A stretch of 64,000 nt of DNA from Acididesulfobacillus acetoxydans (GCF_900016645.1 NZ_CDGJ01000033.1); one strand, 5' to 3'. Positions 8,856 through 17,109 are shown, numbered from the stretch's first letter. Notes: generated by a model not told the origin, from the letters alone. Program-made: numbers and translations.

Positions 8856-9189
8856 TTGTGCTACCCACCTTTCCGATTGAGTCCCTTGCGGTTGTTTTTT
8901 AATATAGCCTTAGGCTGAGCATGTCAAGGCACATCCCGCCCAGCAAAACACTTTGCCTTGGGGGAGCAACGCAATGCCATTTCGTTAAGATATCTATGGT
9001 CCTGCTCGCTTTCTTATTCTTCCGTTCGGCGTGGTCTTTCGGGATAGATCCCCTTGCCACATCTATGTGGTGCACCGGGAGGCTGAAAACGCGCGAGGAA
9101 TGCCGGAACGGGGGGAGAAGTGGGAATCTGGCGATTGGATAAACGGTTTCGATGACGAGGAAGGTTAACTGAGGGAGGTAAAGCAGAAA
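8856..9189. other. Intergenic region between divergent genes
   Basis: The stretch separates the basic membrane protein (minus) from the M28 peptidase (plus) and should hold both promoters. I see no convincing promoter pair, repeat or RNA structure. A 73-codon open frame at 8921-9142 has no ribosome-binding site or protein-like composition. Confidence 0.4.
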
Positions 9190-10281
9190 ATGTCGACGAG
9201 GAGGGCGTTCTTGAAGTTTCTCGCCGGATTGAGTGCGGGGTTCCTGCCTTGGTACGGTTGGCCCGAGACGCTCAAGAAGGTTGATGCCCTGGCTGTAAAG
9301 GCCTCGGTCGAAAATTTTCCGTCTGCGGTGAATACGGGTTCAGCCGCGATTCCGGCGGGAAAAGCATTTGGCGCTTTTGGAAGGGTGAATCCGTCCTATT
9401 TAAAGCGGACGGCGTCGGACGATATCGCTGTACTGGCGCAGCCCGCCTTGGCGGGGCGCCGGGCGGGCTCGGCCGGCGAGGGGAAAGCGGCGGCCTATCT
9501 TCAAGACCAGATGCGGGGGTTGGGACTGCAGCCCTTGGGGGATCGTGGGGCTGACGGGCAGCGGCTGTACACCCAGGCTTTTACGATTTATCCTGTGGTG
9601 GAGGAGTTTGCCAACTTCTATTATGGGCGCCATCTGACCTTTTCGTTAGGAGATCCGAAAGACCTGCGCACTCCCAGCGCGAATATCCTGGCAGGGTTAA
9701 TGGGTACCCGGGCGGCGGAATCCGTGATTTTGTCGGCTCACTATGATCACATGGGCATTTTTGAAGGGAATCTCTATCCGGGGGCTAATGACAACGCTTC
9801 CGGTGTGGGCTCAATATTGGATGTGATGCGCAGACTCATTAAAGAGGGCGTACGGCCTAAGAGCAATGTGCTGCTCGCTTTTTGGAGTGCGGAGGAAATG
9901 GGTTTTGTCGGGTCCTCCGCGTTTATTAAGAACCCCGGCGTGCCCTTGGGTGGGATTAGGGCCGTGTTTAACGCCGACACCGTCGGAAACGGTTCGCTGC
10001 ATGAGTTTGCCCTTTGGGCCGACGGTGAGAATACTGCCGTGCGGACACTTCAAGCCGTCGCGCGGGAATGCAATTCCTCGGCCCCGGTGGTGCCCAACCA
10101 TGGTTATGACAGTGATCAATATTATTTTAATCTGAACCATGTCCCGGCGACGACTCTCATGGCCCGAACCTGGCTGGAGAAAAACCATACACCCCAGGAC
10201 GTACCGGATTTCGTCAATCCGCAAAAAGTCGCCTTAGCCAGCGATATTCTGTACAAGGCTGTGCATCGGCTGGCATTTTAA
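9190..10281 (+). CDS. Exported M28-family zinc aminopeptidase with Tat-type signal
   Basis: The 363-residue protein starts with STRRAFLKF, a near-perfect twin-arginine motif followed by a hydrophobic segment (to about residue 20), so folded export by Tat is likely. The peptidase domain shows the M28 metal ligands: HYDHMG (His184), GANDNASG (Asp201), SAEEMG (catalytic and metal Glu235/236), NADTVG (Asp263) and a late His (about 333, NHTPQD). The family removes N-terminal residues from peptides using two zinc ions. Start ATG 9190 follows GAGGGAGGTAAAGCAGAAA. It appears monocistronic, with tRNA-Leu downstream. Confidence 0.88.
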   Translation: MSTRRAFLKFLAGLSAGFLPWYGWPETLKKVDALAVKASVENFPSAVNTGSAAIPAGKAFGAFGRVNPSYLKRTASDDIAVLAQPALAGRRAGSAGEGKAAAYLQDQMRGLGLQPLGDRGADGQRLYTQAFTIYPVVEEFANFYYGRHLTFSLGDPKDLRTPSANILAGLMGTRAAESVILSAHYDHMGIFEGNLYPGANDNASGVGSILDVMRRLIKEGVRPKSNVLLAFWSAEEMGFVGSSAFIKNPGVPLGGIRAVFNADTVGNGSLHEFALWADGENTAVRTLQAVARECNSSAPVVPNHGYDSDQYYFNLNHVPATTLMARTWLEKNHTPQDVPDFVNPQKVALASDILYKAVHRLAF

Positions 10282-10287
10282 TATAGC

Positions 10288-10316
10288 TTGCGAATTGTTA
10301 ACCGATAAGGTAAAAT
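10288..10316 (+). promoter_or_regulatory. Promoter of tRNA-Leu
   Basis: TTGCGA (10288-10293), a 17-bp spacer and TAAAAT (10311-10316) lie about 24 bp before the tRNA 5' end. Confidence 0.6.
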
Positions 10317-10339
10317 AATCAAGGTAAGTCAGTGCGCAG

Positions 10340-10422
10340 GCGGGAGTGGCGGAACTGGCAGACGCACTGGATTTAGGTTCCAGCGGGTAACCGTGGGGGT
10401 TCAAATCCCCCCTTCCGCACCA
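10340..10422 (+). tRNA. tRNA-Leu (anticodon UAG)
   Basis: The acceptor arm GCGGGAG (10340-10346) pairs with CTTCCGC, followed by A and encoded CCA ending at 10422. The anticodon stem CTGGA/TCCAG encloses the loop TTTAGGT with anticodon TAG. A variable arm (GCGGGTAACCGT) and a T arm with GTTCAAATC are present. The 83-nt length with a long variable arm is typical of class II leucine tRNAs. Confidence 0.96.
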
Positions 10423-10518
10423 TAAAGGGCTTTCAGACAATTAGGTGCAGCACCCGAATGACCGGATGGTGCATGTTTTGGCTTCGGCACAGCGTTTTTC
10501 ACATCGTTTATGGTGTTT

Positions 10519-11664
10519 TTATACTGTGCCTTCACGCAGAATGTCAAGATAGGCGGCGTAGGAAAACGTCCTGTTGCGCTGCTCGCCGGAGTTTTGTGTC
10601 AGGATACCCATTTCGCAAAGCCGCCGGACAGAATCGGATACCGTCTTAAATGTGGTATCCAAAGCAGCCGCTGTCTTTTGGATTTCAATGATGGGATTTC
10701 CTTCAAGGTAAGCGAATAGGCGAAGCGCTGTTTTGGAGGCGCGGCCCATTCCGCTGATGGAAGCGATATTTTTGTCATGGAGCTCTGTCAGCTTGTCAAT
10801 GGTATTCGTTGCGTCCTCGGCGGATTCGTAAATCGCCTGCAGGAAAAATTTGATCCACTGCTCATAATTTCCGTTGCGGCGCACCTCGCTCATGCGGTCG
10901 TAATATTCGATACGGTTCTTTTTCAAAAAATATGAAATATATAACGCGGGAGTTGTCAGCACGCCTTTGGTCATCAGATATAAGGTGATGAGCAACCGGC
11001 CGATACGTCCGTTGCCGTCCAAAAACGGGTGTATGGTTTCAAACTGATAGTGGATTAAGGCGGCGCGAATCAAAACATCAAGCGCATCATCGTCGTTGAT
11101 GTATTTTTCCAGGTCGGACATTGCTATCGTCATATCTTCCGGCGTCGGAGGGATAAACCTGGCATTCTTCAATATGCTGCCCTGACCGCCGATCCAGTTT
11201 TGGGAATAGCGGAACTTACCCGGATTTTTCTCCTGTCCGCGAACGCCTGCCATCAGTATCGCGTGCGCTTCCTTAATAAGTCTGTTGCAGAGCGGCAGCT
11301 CGTTCAATCTGGCAATCGCAAACTCGGTTGCCTTGATGTAGTTGATAACATCAGCGACATTGCGATTGGCATTTTCGTCAATCAGCGGGTCAAGCACATC
11401 CTCCAGTGTGGCCTGCGTTCCCTCAATCTGGGACGACATCAACGCTTCCTTGCGGACATACATTGTTATAAACAAATTAACATTCGGAATCCGAACCGCG
11501 ATGCCTTCCAGAAGAGTAAGCTGTTTATTGGCTTTTACCAATAGCTCAACGGTTTCGTTATCGAGTTCAACAGGAGGATTTGGCGGCAGCGGCGATGGCG
11601 TAAATGATTTGTATGCTGCTTCACCCGACAGGTTTGTTTTTAGTTTTCCGGCTCTGTCCATCAT
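10519..11664 (-). CDS. Fic family protein (class II-type, HTH C-terminus)
   Basis: The 381-residue protein has a Fic/DOC N-terminal domain, the Fic core motif HPFLDGNGRIGR (residues 212-223, complete catalytic His), and a C-terminal winged-helix-like segment (about 320-375). Fic domains usually transfer AMP to Ser/Thr/Tyr of target proteins. A class II self-inhibition motif SSQIEG (Ser77, Glu81, Gly82) precedes the Fic core, so activity is probably held off by its own helix. The gene is visibly AT-richer than its neighbours, is convergent with tRNA-Leu, and has its own perfect promoter. These are signs of a horizontally gained single-gene cargo. No separate antitoxin is seen. Confidence 0.93.
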   Translation of the reverse strand: MMDRAGKLKTNLSGEAAYKSFTPSPLPPNPPVELDNETVELLVKANKQLTLLEGIAVRIPNVNLFITMYVRKEALMSSQIEGTQATLEDVLDPLIDENANRNVADVINYIKATEFAIARLNELPLCNRLIKEAHAILMAGVRGQEKNPGKFRYSQNWIGGQGSILKNARFIPPTPEDMTIAMSDLEKYINDDDALDVLIRAALIHYQFETIHPFLDGNGRIGRLLITLYLMTKGVLTTPALYISYFLKKNRIEYYDRMSEVRRNGNYEQWIKFFLQAIYESAEDATNTIDKLTELHDKNIASISGMGRASKTALRLFAYLEGNPIIEIQKTAAALDTTFKTVSDSVRRLCEMGILTQNSGEQRNRTFSYAAYLDILREGTV

Positions 11665-11705
11665 ATATGTGCGGTCTCCTTTGCGAAAAGTTAATTACAA
11701 GGGGT

Positions 11706-11734
11706 ATTATAGCGCTTTTATTTTAGTTTGTCAA
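11706..11734 (-). promoter_or_regulatory. Sigma-A promoter of the Fic gene
   Basis: On the minus strand TTGACA (11734-11729), a 17-bp spacer and TATAAT (11711-11706) match consensus exactly. The start codon at 11664 is about 42 bp downstream of the -10 box. Confidence 0.85.
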
Positions 11735-11772
11735 TGAAAAGTAAAACAAGGAACGCTAACCGCAAATAGACA

Positions 11773-11802
11773 AACCGCTACTGTAAAGGTAGCGGTTTTT
11801 TA
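11773..11802 (+). terminator. Rho-independent terminator, plus-strand orientation
   Basis: AACCGCTAC (11773-11781) and GTAGCGGTT (11789-11797) form a perfect 9-bp stem with a 7-nt loop and a T6 tail. It points away from the Fic promoter and no intact plus-strand gene precedes it, so it may be a leftover of a lost gene or may insulate the Fic locus. Confidence 0.75.
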
Positions 11803-11830
11803 ATTCACTGCGTATTGATTCGCTTGCGTA

Positions 11831-11968
11831 TTGAGCCAATAGAGGGGAGAATTAACGTCTTCTCAGAGCGGGAGAATGTCAAAAAAGCGCTTGGAACAGA
11901 CTTTACGCGCGGACATCGACTTTTTGGCCGAGCTGGCCGTTCGGTCCGCCTTGAGGTGATTGGCTCAA
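11831..11968. repeat. 138-bp element bounded by 10-bp perfect inverted repeats
   Basis: TTGAGCCAAT (11831-11840) and ATTGGCTCAA (11959-11968) are exact inverted copies, enclosing 118 bp with one small open frame. The size and ends resemble a miniature element or the scar of a larger one. No target-site duplication is obvious. Confidence 0.5.
11876..11959 (+). CDS. Possible 27-residue small protein
   Basis: ATG 11876 is preceded by GCGGGAGA and opens a 27-codon frame, MSKKRLEQTLRADIDF and onwards, ending at TGA 11957-11959 inside the right inverted repeat. The amphipathic helical composition looks protein-like, but it could equally be the remnant of a longer gene. No family is recognised. Confidence 0.25.
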   Translation: MSKKRLEQTLRADIDFLAELAVRSALR

Positions 11969-12149
11969 CGTGAAAAAATTCGACTAAATTGGCGTCTTAT
12001 GCCGGTGAGCTTCCTTCTGGTCTTTTTCCATGCGGCAGGGGGGAATAGCGGTGGGAGAAGCTTGTTTACCTTCTAAACTCTCTGTATTAATCTAATAAGT
12101 AGAATAATAGACGCAGCAAAATTTCGCGGAGGGGAAGGAGAAAGATTAG

Positions 12150-13607
12150 ATGAACTTACTGCGGACCAAATCTGTTCAACAGTTGGTTTCCGAATCGGAA
12201 GAACAGCAGACAAAACTGAAGAGGGCCCTGAGTGCCTTTGACTTAACGGCTTTGGGCATTGGGGGGATCATCGGGACGGGTATCTTTGTCCTGACTGGAA
12301 TCGGGGCGAGCAATTTTGCCGGTCCGGCCTTGGTCATTTCATTTATTATCGCCGGACTGGCCAGCGGGCTTGCGGCTTTGTCCTATGCCGAGTTTGCGGC
12401 CATGATCCCAGTGGCCGGCAGCGCTTACACTTATGGCTACGCGGCCCTGGGTGAGATTTTCGCCTGGGTCATCGGCTGGGACCTTCTCTTGGAGTACGGT
12501 TTAGCTTCTTCCACCGTGGCGGTTGGCTGGTCCGGCTACTTGGTCAACCTGCTTTCCGCCATCGGAGTCAATCTGCCTGCCTGGGCCACCAATGCTCCCG
12601 GAGCCGGAGGGATCATTGATCTGCCGGCCATTCTGATTGTGGGACTCATTGTCAGCCTGCTTACGGTTGGGGTTAAAGAGAGTAAATGGGTTAACAACAT
12701 TATAGTCGTTGTCAAACTGGCCGTTATTTTGCTTTTTATTGCCGTGGGGACTTCTCACGTCACGCCCGCAAACTGGCATCCGTATATGCCTTTTGGTTGG
12801 GGTGGCGTTATGACAGGGGCGAGTATTATCTTTTTTGCTTATTTAGGGTTTGATGCCGTCTCCACCGCGGCGGAGGAGGCGAAAAAGCCCCAACGCGATT
12901 TACCTATCGGCCTCATGGCCTCGCTCGGGATTTCTACTGTTCTTTATATTTTGGTCACCATGATCCTGACCGGAATGGTCAATTACACGAAGCTTAATAC
13001 CTCGGCGCCTGTCTCCTTCGCTCTTAACTATATCGGGATGCACTGGGCTGCCGCACTTTTAAGCGTCGGGGCGATTGCCGGTATCACCAGTGTTTTGCTG
13101 GTGGACCTGTTTGCCCAGACCAGGATTCTCTACGCCATGTCACGCGACGGGTTGCTGCCCCCGGTGTTTTCTTCCGTGCACCAAAAGTTTAAGACCCCGC
13201 ATGTCAGCACGCGGCTGGTGGGGCTGGTGGTCGCTGCCATGGCCGGTTTTACCCCTATCAAAGATTTAGCTGAGATGGCCAATATCGGTACTTTGTTCGC
13301 TTTTGTCATCGTCTCAGCGGCCGTAATCGTCCTGCGCAAAACCAAGCCCGAACAGCGCCGTCCCTTCCGGGTTCCGCTCGTGCCTTGGCTGCCGCTTCTG
13401 GCCATTGTCGCCTGCCTGTATTTGATGTACAGTTTGCCTCTGCTTACCTGGATCCGCTTTGTCGTTTGGCTGGCTGTCGGGCTGATCATCTACTGGCGCT
13501 ACGGCTCACGCCACAGTCTTTTGCAAAAAGGAGAAAATGGACGGCTGTCCGGGGATAAGACCATGGGTACCGATCCGCAAAAAGGAGGACGGGGAGCGGC
13601 TCGGTAG
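12150..13607 (+). CDS. APC-superfamily (cationic) amino acid permease
   Basis: The 485-residue protein has about 12-13 transmembrane helices. The TM1 motif GIGGIIGTGIFVLTG is the substrate-binding unwound glycine stretch of APC carriers, and the next segments (AGLASGLAALSYAEFAAMIPVAGSAYTYGY) follow the CAT/YfnA subfamily exactly. The family exchanges or imports amino acids with protons, most often basic or branched ones. The C-terminal 30 residues are polar and Gly-rich. A strong GGAGGGGAAGGAG Shine-Dalgarno precedes ATG 12150. The preceding 180 bp are AT-rich and may hold the promoter, but no clear -35/-10 pair was found. It appears monocistronic. Confidence 0.9.
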   Translation: MNLLRTKSVQQLVSESEEQQTKLKRALSAFDLTALGIGGIIGTGIFVLTGIGASNFAGPALVISFIIAGLASGLAALSYAEFAAMIPVAGSAYTYGYAALGEIFAWVIGWDLLLEYGLASSTVAVGWSGYLVNLLSAIGVNLPAWATNAPGAGGIIDLPAILIVGLIVSLLTVGVKESKWVNNIIVVVKLAVILLFIAVGTSHVTPANWHPYMPFGWGGVMTGASIIFFAYLGFDAVSTAAEEAKKPQRDLPIGLMASLGISTVLYILVTMILTGMVNYTKLNTSAPVSFALNYIGMHWAAALLSVGAIAGITSVLLVDLFAQTRILYAMSRDGLLPPVFSSVHQKFKTPHVSTRLVGLVVAAMAGFTPIKDLAEMANIGTLFAFVIVSAAVIVLRKTKPEQRRPFRVPLVPWLPLLAIVACLYLMYSLPLLTWIRFVVWLAVGLIIYWRYGSRHSLLQKGENGRLSGDKTMGTDPQKGGRGAAR

Positions 13608-13750
13608 GAAAGTTGCGGATCGAAGACGGGCGTTACGGATTTAAGATCGGAGGGAACCAGGAAAAGGAAAATTTTTTCTGATGTAGTACTTGTTTCCCGC
13701 GGCCTCTCTTGTTAATATTTAGTCAGGAGAGGTTGCGGGGAGGTTTTTAT

Positions 13751-14173
13751 TTGGCCGTAGCAGTAGTTTCCGCGCAAGAGGAGGTTGAGGAGTTCCTCAG
13801 GACGCTCAAGGCAGTGCTGATGAGCCCGGGTTTTGATGCCGAGTGCGACTTGGTTTTGGCGGCTGCTCCGTATGGGAGGGCGGCAGGCAGGAAGAGGGGA
13901 CCGAACGCTTCGCTTCAGAACGGCTTTAAGGGCAAGGATTGGGTTTACCCGCTTATGGGATTGGAGGCGGAAGTGTACCTCCAGACTTTATGGGAGGAGA
14001 GCGATTCCCCGCAATTATTTTGGACCTTTGTGAAGGCGACCGGGACTCATGATAGGTGTCTGCGCTTTAGGATCAGGGATAGGAAAGGCGGTCGCTTGCT
14101 GGGTGTCCAACTGGAGATTGTTCGCTTTCCTTTTTTGCGTCGGCTGCCCTACGCCAGGGCGGCTGATTTGTGA
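13751..14173 (+). CDS. Hypothetical protein
   Basis: TTG 13751 follows GGGGAGG at good spacing; the frame is open a little further upstream but without a better start. The 140-residue product (LAVAVVSAQEEVEEFL...) has mixed alpha/beta character, no signal peptide and no membrane span. Its later part reads LEAEVYLQTLWEESDSPQ and FWTFVKATGTHDRCLRFRI. I do not recognise a family. The next small gene starts 57 bp downstream, so the two may be co-transcribed. Confidence 0.5.
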   Translation: MAVAVVSAQEEVEEFLRTLKAVLMSPGFDAECDLVLAAAPYGRAAGRKRGPNASLQNGFKGKDWVYPLMGLEAEVYLQTLWEESDSPQLFWTFVKATGTHDRCLRFRIRDRKGGRLLGVQLEIVRFPFLRRLPYARAADL

Positions 14174-14229
14174 AAGCCGGTTTTTTCTCCAATTGGGGCA
14201 AAAACAAAAGACGGTGGGAGGGGTAGAAC

Positions 14230-14382
14230 ATGCATTATTTAGCCGCTGTCATTGCTCTTTGTCTGATTCTGGGGTTGGGTCTCTGGTCGGGACGACGTTC
14301 TCGGAAATCTCAGAAAAATAGGCAGGTAAAGCTTTATCGCTTGCGCAAGGGCCGGCGAGCCAATCTGCGGCGGGTCAAATAG
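14230..14382 (+). CDS. Small basic single-span membrane protein (50 aa)
   Basis: ATG 14230 is preceded by a strong GGTGGGAGGGG Shine-Dalgarno. The 50-residue product has a hydrophobic N-terminal helix (residues 3-19) followed by a very basic tail (GRRSRKSQKN then KGRRANLRRVK). The pattern is a signal-anchor with a cytoplasmic or nucleic-acid-binding tail. It is too short for standard gene calling. The function is unknown. Confidence 0.55.
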   Translation: MHYLAAVIALCLILGLGLWSGRRSRKSQKNRQVKLYRLRKGRRANLRRVK

Positions 14383-14650
14383 CGTTAGGGGGAAACTGCG
14401 CGGACTGCATTGGCTCACTCGGCATTGGCGGAAGCTTGATCAAGAAATGGATTGTCTGAGAGGAATTTTAAGCCCTGGCAGATAACTCATTACTGCGATG
14501 CGGCTTGTGTTGGCGGAAGTACCCCTGAGAAAATCATTATACATACTCAATACGTGCAAATCGGGTCGGCCACTGGGCGCGGCTCCCGGCAGATAGCGAA
14601 TGTAGCGAAGCATTCGGTGATGCCGCTTGCTTCTCCCCGGTCTGAGGATT
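14383..14650. other. Intergenic region without a supported gene
   Basis: No protein-like frame was found. The string TTGGCGGAAG occurs twice (near 14424 and 14510). The region ends at the large palindrome before the DUF6504-like gene. Confidence 0.4.
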
Positions 14651-14692
14651 ATGATACCCTTATGGGAACACGGGTTCCCATAAGGGTATCAT
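14651..14692. repeat. Perfect 19-bp inverted repeat (42-bp palindrome)
   Basis: Bases 14651-14669 are the exact inverse complement of 14674-14692 with a 4-nt loop. The stem has no T tract, which argues against a simple terminator. It ends 20 bp before a start codon, so it may be an operator or mRNA leader hairpin for the small gene at 14712, or a mobile-element end. Confidence 0.85.
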
Positions 14693-14711
14693 GTGTACGG
14701 GAGGGATAAGA

Positions 14712-14945
14712 ATGCTCTTTGCCGAGATCCGGGTTGTTACGGCCGGGAACCGGCTTGTGCGCTTCCAATGGAAGGGCGGATGGTATGCCGTGACATCCGT
14801 TGAGGACGAATGGGTTGATACCGGCGAGTGGTGGCATGAAGAAGGGGAAAAGACCTTCTATAGGGTGAGCAGCGGCACTTCTGTGTTCGAACTTTACTTT
14901 GACGCAAAAGAAAAGGGGTGGTACATGTACCGGGTCTATGATTAA
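14712..14945 (+). CDS. DUF6504-like small protein
   Basis: The 77-residue product begins MLFAEIRVVTAGNRLVRFQW and ends GWYMYRVYD. It is a compact, Trp/Tyr/Phe-rich beta protein resembling small DUF6504-type proteins of Firmicutes and Actinobacteria, whose function is not established. The ATG at 14712 follows CGGGAGGGATAAGA; an upstream in-frame ATG at 14691 lies inside the palindrome and lacks a ribosome-binding site. It is convergent with the Nramp gene. Confidence 0.6.
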   Translation: MLFAEIRVVTAGNRLVRFQWKGGWYAVTSVEDEWVDTGEWWHEEGEKTFYRVSSGTSVFELYFDAKEKGWYMYRVYD

Positions 14946-14984
14946 AAAATGTCACTGCCAGTCAGGTGTTGTGCCTAAGGTGTT

Positions 14985-16298
14985 CTAAATCAGGTTTAGG
15001 AGTACTTGGCCGAGGGCGGCGAGGGTCAAGCCGCCGAGCAGAATAATAACCGCCCAACTCCAGAGCCGGCCGGGCAGCTTGGTCCGGTAGCTGCCCATCA
15101 ATCCCTGGTCACCGGTCATTAAGACCATGAAAACGAGCAGAGGAACCATGAGAATGCCGCCGATGACCTGGGTGCCCAGTGCGATTAAGTTCAGGGGCAG
15201 GTTCGGAATCAGGAGGGCGAGGGAGGCCAAGACGAGGCTGCCGATATAGACCAAGTAGAATCGGGGTGCTTCCCCGATTTTGTCATTCAGACTTTTGGAC
15301 CAGCCGAACAACTCCGCAATGCTCCAGGAAGAAGAGAGAGACACGGTGATGGAAGCGAGGAAACCGGCGTTAAACAAACCGAGCCCGAAGAGAACGGCGG
15401 GCCAACGGCCGACCGCCCGGGCCAGCGCGGCAATGATATCGGACGGACCCGCGCCGGCGAGGTTGGGAACTTTGCCGAAGAGGGAGGCTCCCAAAATGAT
15501 AATGCCGGCGGCGACGACGACCTGGATGAGGGAGCCAAACGCGGTGTCGAGGCGGCCGAAACGAAGTTCGTGAGCACGAATCCCCTTATCGATGACGCCG
15601 CTCCCCTGGAAGAAAATCATCCAAGGGGCAAGAGCGTTGCCGACGGTTGCGATAAGATAGAAAACAAAGCCGGCCTGCAGGGCTTCCGGGACATTCCAGG
15701 AAACAAAGACGTGCGCGATTTCAGACACGTTGGGGTGGGTCATGGCAGCCACGGCGACAAAAACAAGGTTGAGCGCCCCGATGAGCAGTGCCAAGCGCTC
15801 TTTGGCCCAGTAGCCGGTGAAGACGGCAAAAGAGACAATCAGAAGAAGACAGATGAGGGAACCGGGGAGGAGAGGAACGCCCAAAAGGACCAGTCCCGCC
15901 GTCATGCCAATGAATTCTGTCATCAGGGTCAGGAGATTTTCCAAGGCCAAAGTCGCAATCAGGTAAAACCCCCAGGCTCGCCCGTAGCGCCGCCAAACGA
16001 GCCTGGAAAATCCCTCCCGCGTGACGACTCCCAGCCGCAGGCTCATTTCCTGGACAGTATAGGTCAAAAGTGCCAGACAGAGCACCAGGGGCACAAAGAC
16101 GCTGATGCCGAATCTGGCCCCCGTGACTAAGTACGAAATGACTCCTCCGGCATCATTGTCAGCCATGGCGGCGAGAAAGCCGGGGCCCATCAGGGCCCAG
16201 AAGAGGATGACATAGCGCCGCCAGCCTATTCTGGGGCGACTGATTAATTCATGAAACTTTGATTGGCTTTCACCGGTCGAAGTGAGTGATGTGTTCAT
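14985..16298 (-). CDS. Divergent Nramp (SLC11)-family metal ion transporter
   Basis: The 437-residue protein has about 11 membrane helices in the Nramp order. The helix-1 metal motif, DPGN in manganese/iron Nramps, reads DNDAGG here, and the helix-6 methionine motif (A-x-M-P-H) is replaced by LAPWMIFFQG. Nramp relatives lacking the soft methionine ligand have been described as magnesium carriers, so hard-cation transport is a reasonable inference. The start is taken at the ATG at 16298, which has AAGGGGTG before it; an upstream in-frame ATG at 16331 adds 11 residues without a ribosome-binding site. It is divergent from the XRE-DUF1232 gene across 133 bp. Confidence 0.85.
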   Translation of the reverse strand: MNTSLTSTGESQSKFHELISRPRIGWRRYVILFWALMGPGFLAAMADNDAGGVISYLVTGARFGISVFVPLVLCLALLTYTVQEMSLRLGVVTREGFSRLVWRRYGRAWGFYLIATLALENLLTLMTEFIGMTAGLVLLGVPLLPGSLICLLLIVSFAVFTGYWAKERLALLIGALNLVFVAVAAMTHPNVSEIAHVFVSWNVPEALQAGFVFYLIATVGNALAPWMIFFQGSGVIDKGIRAHELRFGRLDTAFGSLIQVVVAAGIIILGASLFGKVPNLAGAGPSDIIAALARAVGRWPAVLFGLGLFNAGFLASITVSLSSSWSIAELFGWSKSLNDKIGEAPRFYLVYIGSLVLASLALLIPNLPLNLIALGTQVIGGILMVPLLVFMVLMTGDQGLMGSYRTKLPGRLWSWAVIILLGGLTLAALGQVLLNLI

Positions 16299-16431
16299 GG
16301 CGTCAGCACCCCTTAAAAGTATTTGCTTCACATTTTATTGACAGATGTTGCAGAAAGTGCCAGTCCCGTGCATAGACTGTTGTTAAAAGATCAATACACT
16401 TTTATGCTTAAATGGAGGGAGCTGCCATTTG

Positions 16432-17109
16432 ATGCGCGAACAGGAAACCTCGTCGGATCTTGGGAGCTTGTTAAAGGCACTATTAAAAGAGAAGTCTTGG
16501 TCGATGCGAAAGCTCAGTCAACTCTCCGGCATCGAAACGGCCACGATTTCCCGGATCGTTAACGGCAAGCAGCAAGCAAGGCCCAAACACCTGCAGCAAT
16601 TTGCCCAAGCGCTGAACGTGCCGGTGGAGCAACTTTTTGAGGCCGCCGGTTACGGCATCAAAGCACAAAAAAAAGATCCCTATTCGGACTTTCGCACCTC
16701 GTTAGAGGCCATTCAGGAAGTCCTTTTGGCATCCAAACTGTTCGACGAGGAGTATACGCGGGAACGGGTTGAGCAAAGGTTGGCCGATTATGAGCACTAT
16801 GCGCGAACAGAAGAAGGGCAGCGGATTATTCTGGAGGATTTTCAGGAGAAAATAAAACAAGTCGGCGGCCTGGGCCCCTTCATCGACGATTTAAACCAAC
16901 TGTATACGCTTTATCTTCAGACTGACGGCACATCGCCGAAAAGGGCTGTGCTGGGCAGTGCTTTGCTGTACTTTATTTTGGCCACAGATATCATTCCGGA
17001 TTATGTCTTCCCGATCGGCTATCTGGATGATGCCATCGCTATCAAACTGGTTTTACACAAATTGTCGTTGGGGCAGAACCCGGCAGAGGAAGCGGAAGAT
17101 GAGCCGTAG
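16432..17109 (+). CDS. XRE-type HTH protein fused to a DUF1232 (YkvA-like) membrane domain
   Basis: The N-terminal helix-turn-helix (about residues 10-65: WSMRKLSQLSGIETATISRI) is followed by a helical linker and a C-terminal DUF1232 segment (about 170-205) with the hallmark ATDIIPDYVFPIGYLDD. Such proteins pair a DNA-binding head with a hydrophobic, probably membrane-associated domain of unknown role. TTG at 16429 immediately precedes the ATG and could also initiate (GGAGGGAG lies 8-11 bp away). It is divergent from the Nramp gene, which it might regulate; that is inference. Confidence 0.8.
   Translation: MREQETSSDLGSLLKALLKEKSWSMRKLSQLSGIETATISRIVNGKQQARPKHLQQFAQALNVPVEQLFEAAGYGIKAQKKDPYSDFRTSLEAIQEVLLASKLFDEEYTRERVEQRLADYEHYARTEEGQRIILEDFQEKIKQVGGLGPFIDDLNQLYTLYLQTDGTSPKRAVLGSALLYFILATDIIPDYVFPIGYLDDAIAIKLVLHKLSLGQNPAEEAEDEP

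Noticed and set aside
8921..9142. 73-codon plus-strand frame
   Set aside because: It has no ribosome-binding site, Cys/Trp/Arg-rich random composition and no similarity I can recognise.
10234..10440. Minus-strand open frame over tRNA-Leu (contains GRGDLNPHG)
   Set aside because: It is the antisense translation of the tRNA-Leu gene, a well-known false protein.
15570..16130. Plus-strand 186-codon frame opposite the Nramp gene
   Set aside because: It is the antisense shadow of a clear membrane transporter, with a hydrophilic artefact composition.
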